A DNA stretch of 14,093 nt from Hyphomicrobiaceae bacterium. Its GTDB lineage: Bacteria > Pseudomonadota > Alphaproteobacteria > Rhizobiales > Hyphomicrobiaceae. Every line of letters starts with the position of its first letter. The stretch's first letter is position 1. The position numbers and the translations under genes are program-made. A model generated the notes under the pieces. The model was not told where the DNA came from. It was given only the letters and a program-made list of their open reading frames with translations, and ran no database searches. Positions 13,675 to 14,093 of the stretch are shown piece by piece. The stretch is from NCBI GenBank assembly GCA_025359005.1, contig JANYHP010000590.1, positions 1 through 14,093 on the forward strand, given 5' to 3'.

Positions 13675-14093
13675 ATGCCCTTGTCTCTCGATCGTTCTCT
13701 CGCACCGGCACTTGGCGACGCGCGCGCCTGGCCCTTCGAGGAGGCGCGGCGGCTGATCAAGCGGCTCGACCGCGTCAAGGGTGGCGCTGAGAAGACCGTG
13801 ATTTTCGAGACCGGCTATGGGCCGAGCGGGCTGCCCCACATCGGCACCTTTGGCGAAGTGGCGCGCACGTCGATGGTGCAGCATGCCTTCGAGGCGCTGA
13901 CGGATGGCAAGCGCAAGACGCGCCTCATCTGCTTTTCCGACGACATGGACGGGCTGCGCAAGGTGCCCGACAACGTGCCCAACAAGGACATGCTGCGAGA
14001 GCATCTCGGCAAGCCGCTGACCCGCATCCCCGACCCGTTCGGCACCCACCCGAGCTTCGGCGCCCACAACAACGCCCGCCTGCGCGCCTTCCT
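13675..14093 (+). CDS. lysK: Class I lysyl-tRNA synthetase (partial, runs off the window)
   Basis: The first 139 residues of a class I lysyl-tRNA synthetase, which charges tRNA-Lys with lysine. The class I HIGH-type ATP-binding motif is HIGT (55-58) inside ETGYGPSGLPHIGTFGEVAR (45-64), followed by RLICFSDDMDGLRKVPDNVP (83-102). Both are hallmarks of the archaeal-type LysRS that most alphaproteobacteria use instead of the class II enzyme. The frame is open to the last base; the KMSKS region and anticodon-binding domain lie beyond it. ATG 13675 is the first start in frame, with a modest GGATAG about nine bases upstream. It is often annotated lysS or lysK; I use lysK for the class I form. A promoter candidate lies just upstream. 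Confidence 0.96.
   Translation, partial: MPLSLDRSLAPALGDARAWPFEEARRLIKRLDRVKGGAEKTVIFETGYGPSGLPHIGTFGEVARTSMVQHAFEALTDGKRKTRLICFSDDMDGLRKVPDNVPNKDMLREHLGKPLTRIPDPFGTHPSFGAHNNARLRAF

Noticed and set aside
1..14093. Transposase, integrase, phage, toxin-antitoxin, defence or CRISPR genes
   Set aside because: None of the credible coding regions matches these families, and no regularly spaced repeat array was seen.

Overview
The window is GC-rich chromosomal DNA from an alphaproteobacterium, most likely of the order Hyphomicrobiales (Rhizobiales). The evidence is a class I lysyl-tRNA synthetase, a DUF2865 protein, a phasin with an associated TGC-type palindrome, and the folA / hflK-hflC / DUF2065 order. 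The genus cannot be read from the sequence. I find no mobile element, phage gene, CRISPR array, rRNA or tRNA. This is mostly ordinary core and metabolic DNA, and I do not see a convincing new multi-gene system.

Layout, 1-4500: a long imperfect palindrome (35-115) and an AT-rich dyad (160-187) precede an Lrp/AsnC regulator (+). It converges with a small two-motif CDGSH iron-sulfur protein (-). A structured non-coding gap (920-1235) follows. A minus-strand operon comes next, read in the order GNAT acetyltransferase, P1-family self-processing hydrolase, and a 63-residue membrane or secreted protein coupled to the hydrolase by a 4-base start/stop overlap. A DUF2865 secreted protein (-) follows; its signal peptide lies in another reading frame from the mature protein, which points to a one-base frameshift.

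Layout, 4496-9909 (all minus): the UbiB-type kinase for ubiquinone synthesis; a phasin with its own promoter and a good intrinsic terminator; the hflK-hflC-DUF2065 operon for the membrane protease modulator, with a promoter candidate; and folA, which appears to start at TTG.

Layout, 9910-14093: genes mostly on plus. These are a short lipoprotein that looks like a CsgG-type protein with its middle missing, a Tat-exported TctC/Bug solute-binding protein without its permease, and a HutD/Ves protein. A YcaQ/AlkX-type DNA glycosylase (-) converges with hutD, and both stop codons lie inside one hairpin. The window ends within the class I lysyl-tRNA synthetase gene, divergent from the glycosylase gene.

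The points most worth checking are the DUF2865 frameshift, the internally shortened CsgG-like lipoprotein, the Ser-Thr in place of Asn-Thr at the inferred self-cleavage site of the P1 hydrolase, the coupled 63-residue gene, and the phasin promoter overlapped by a PhaR-like palindrome.
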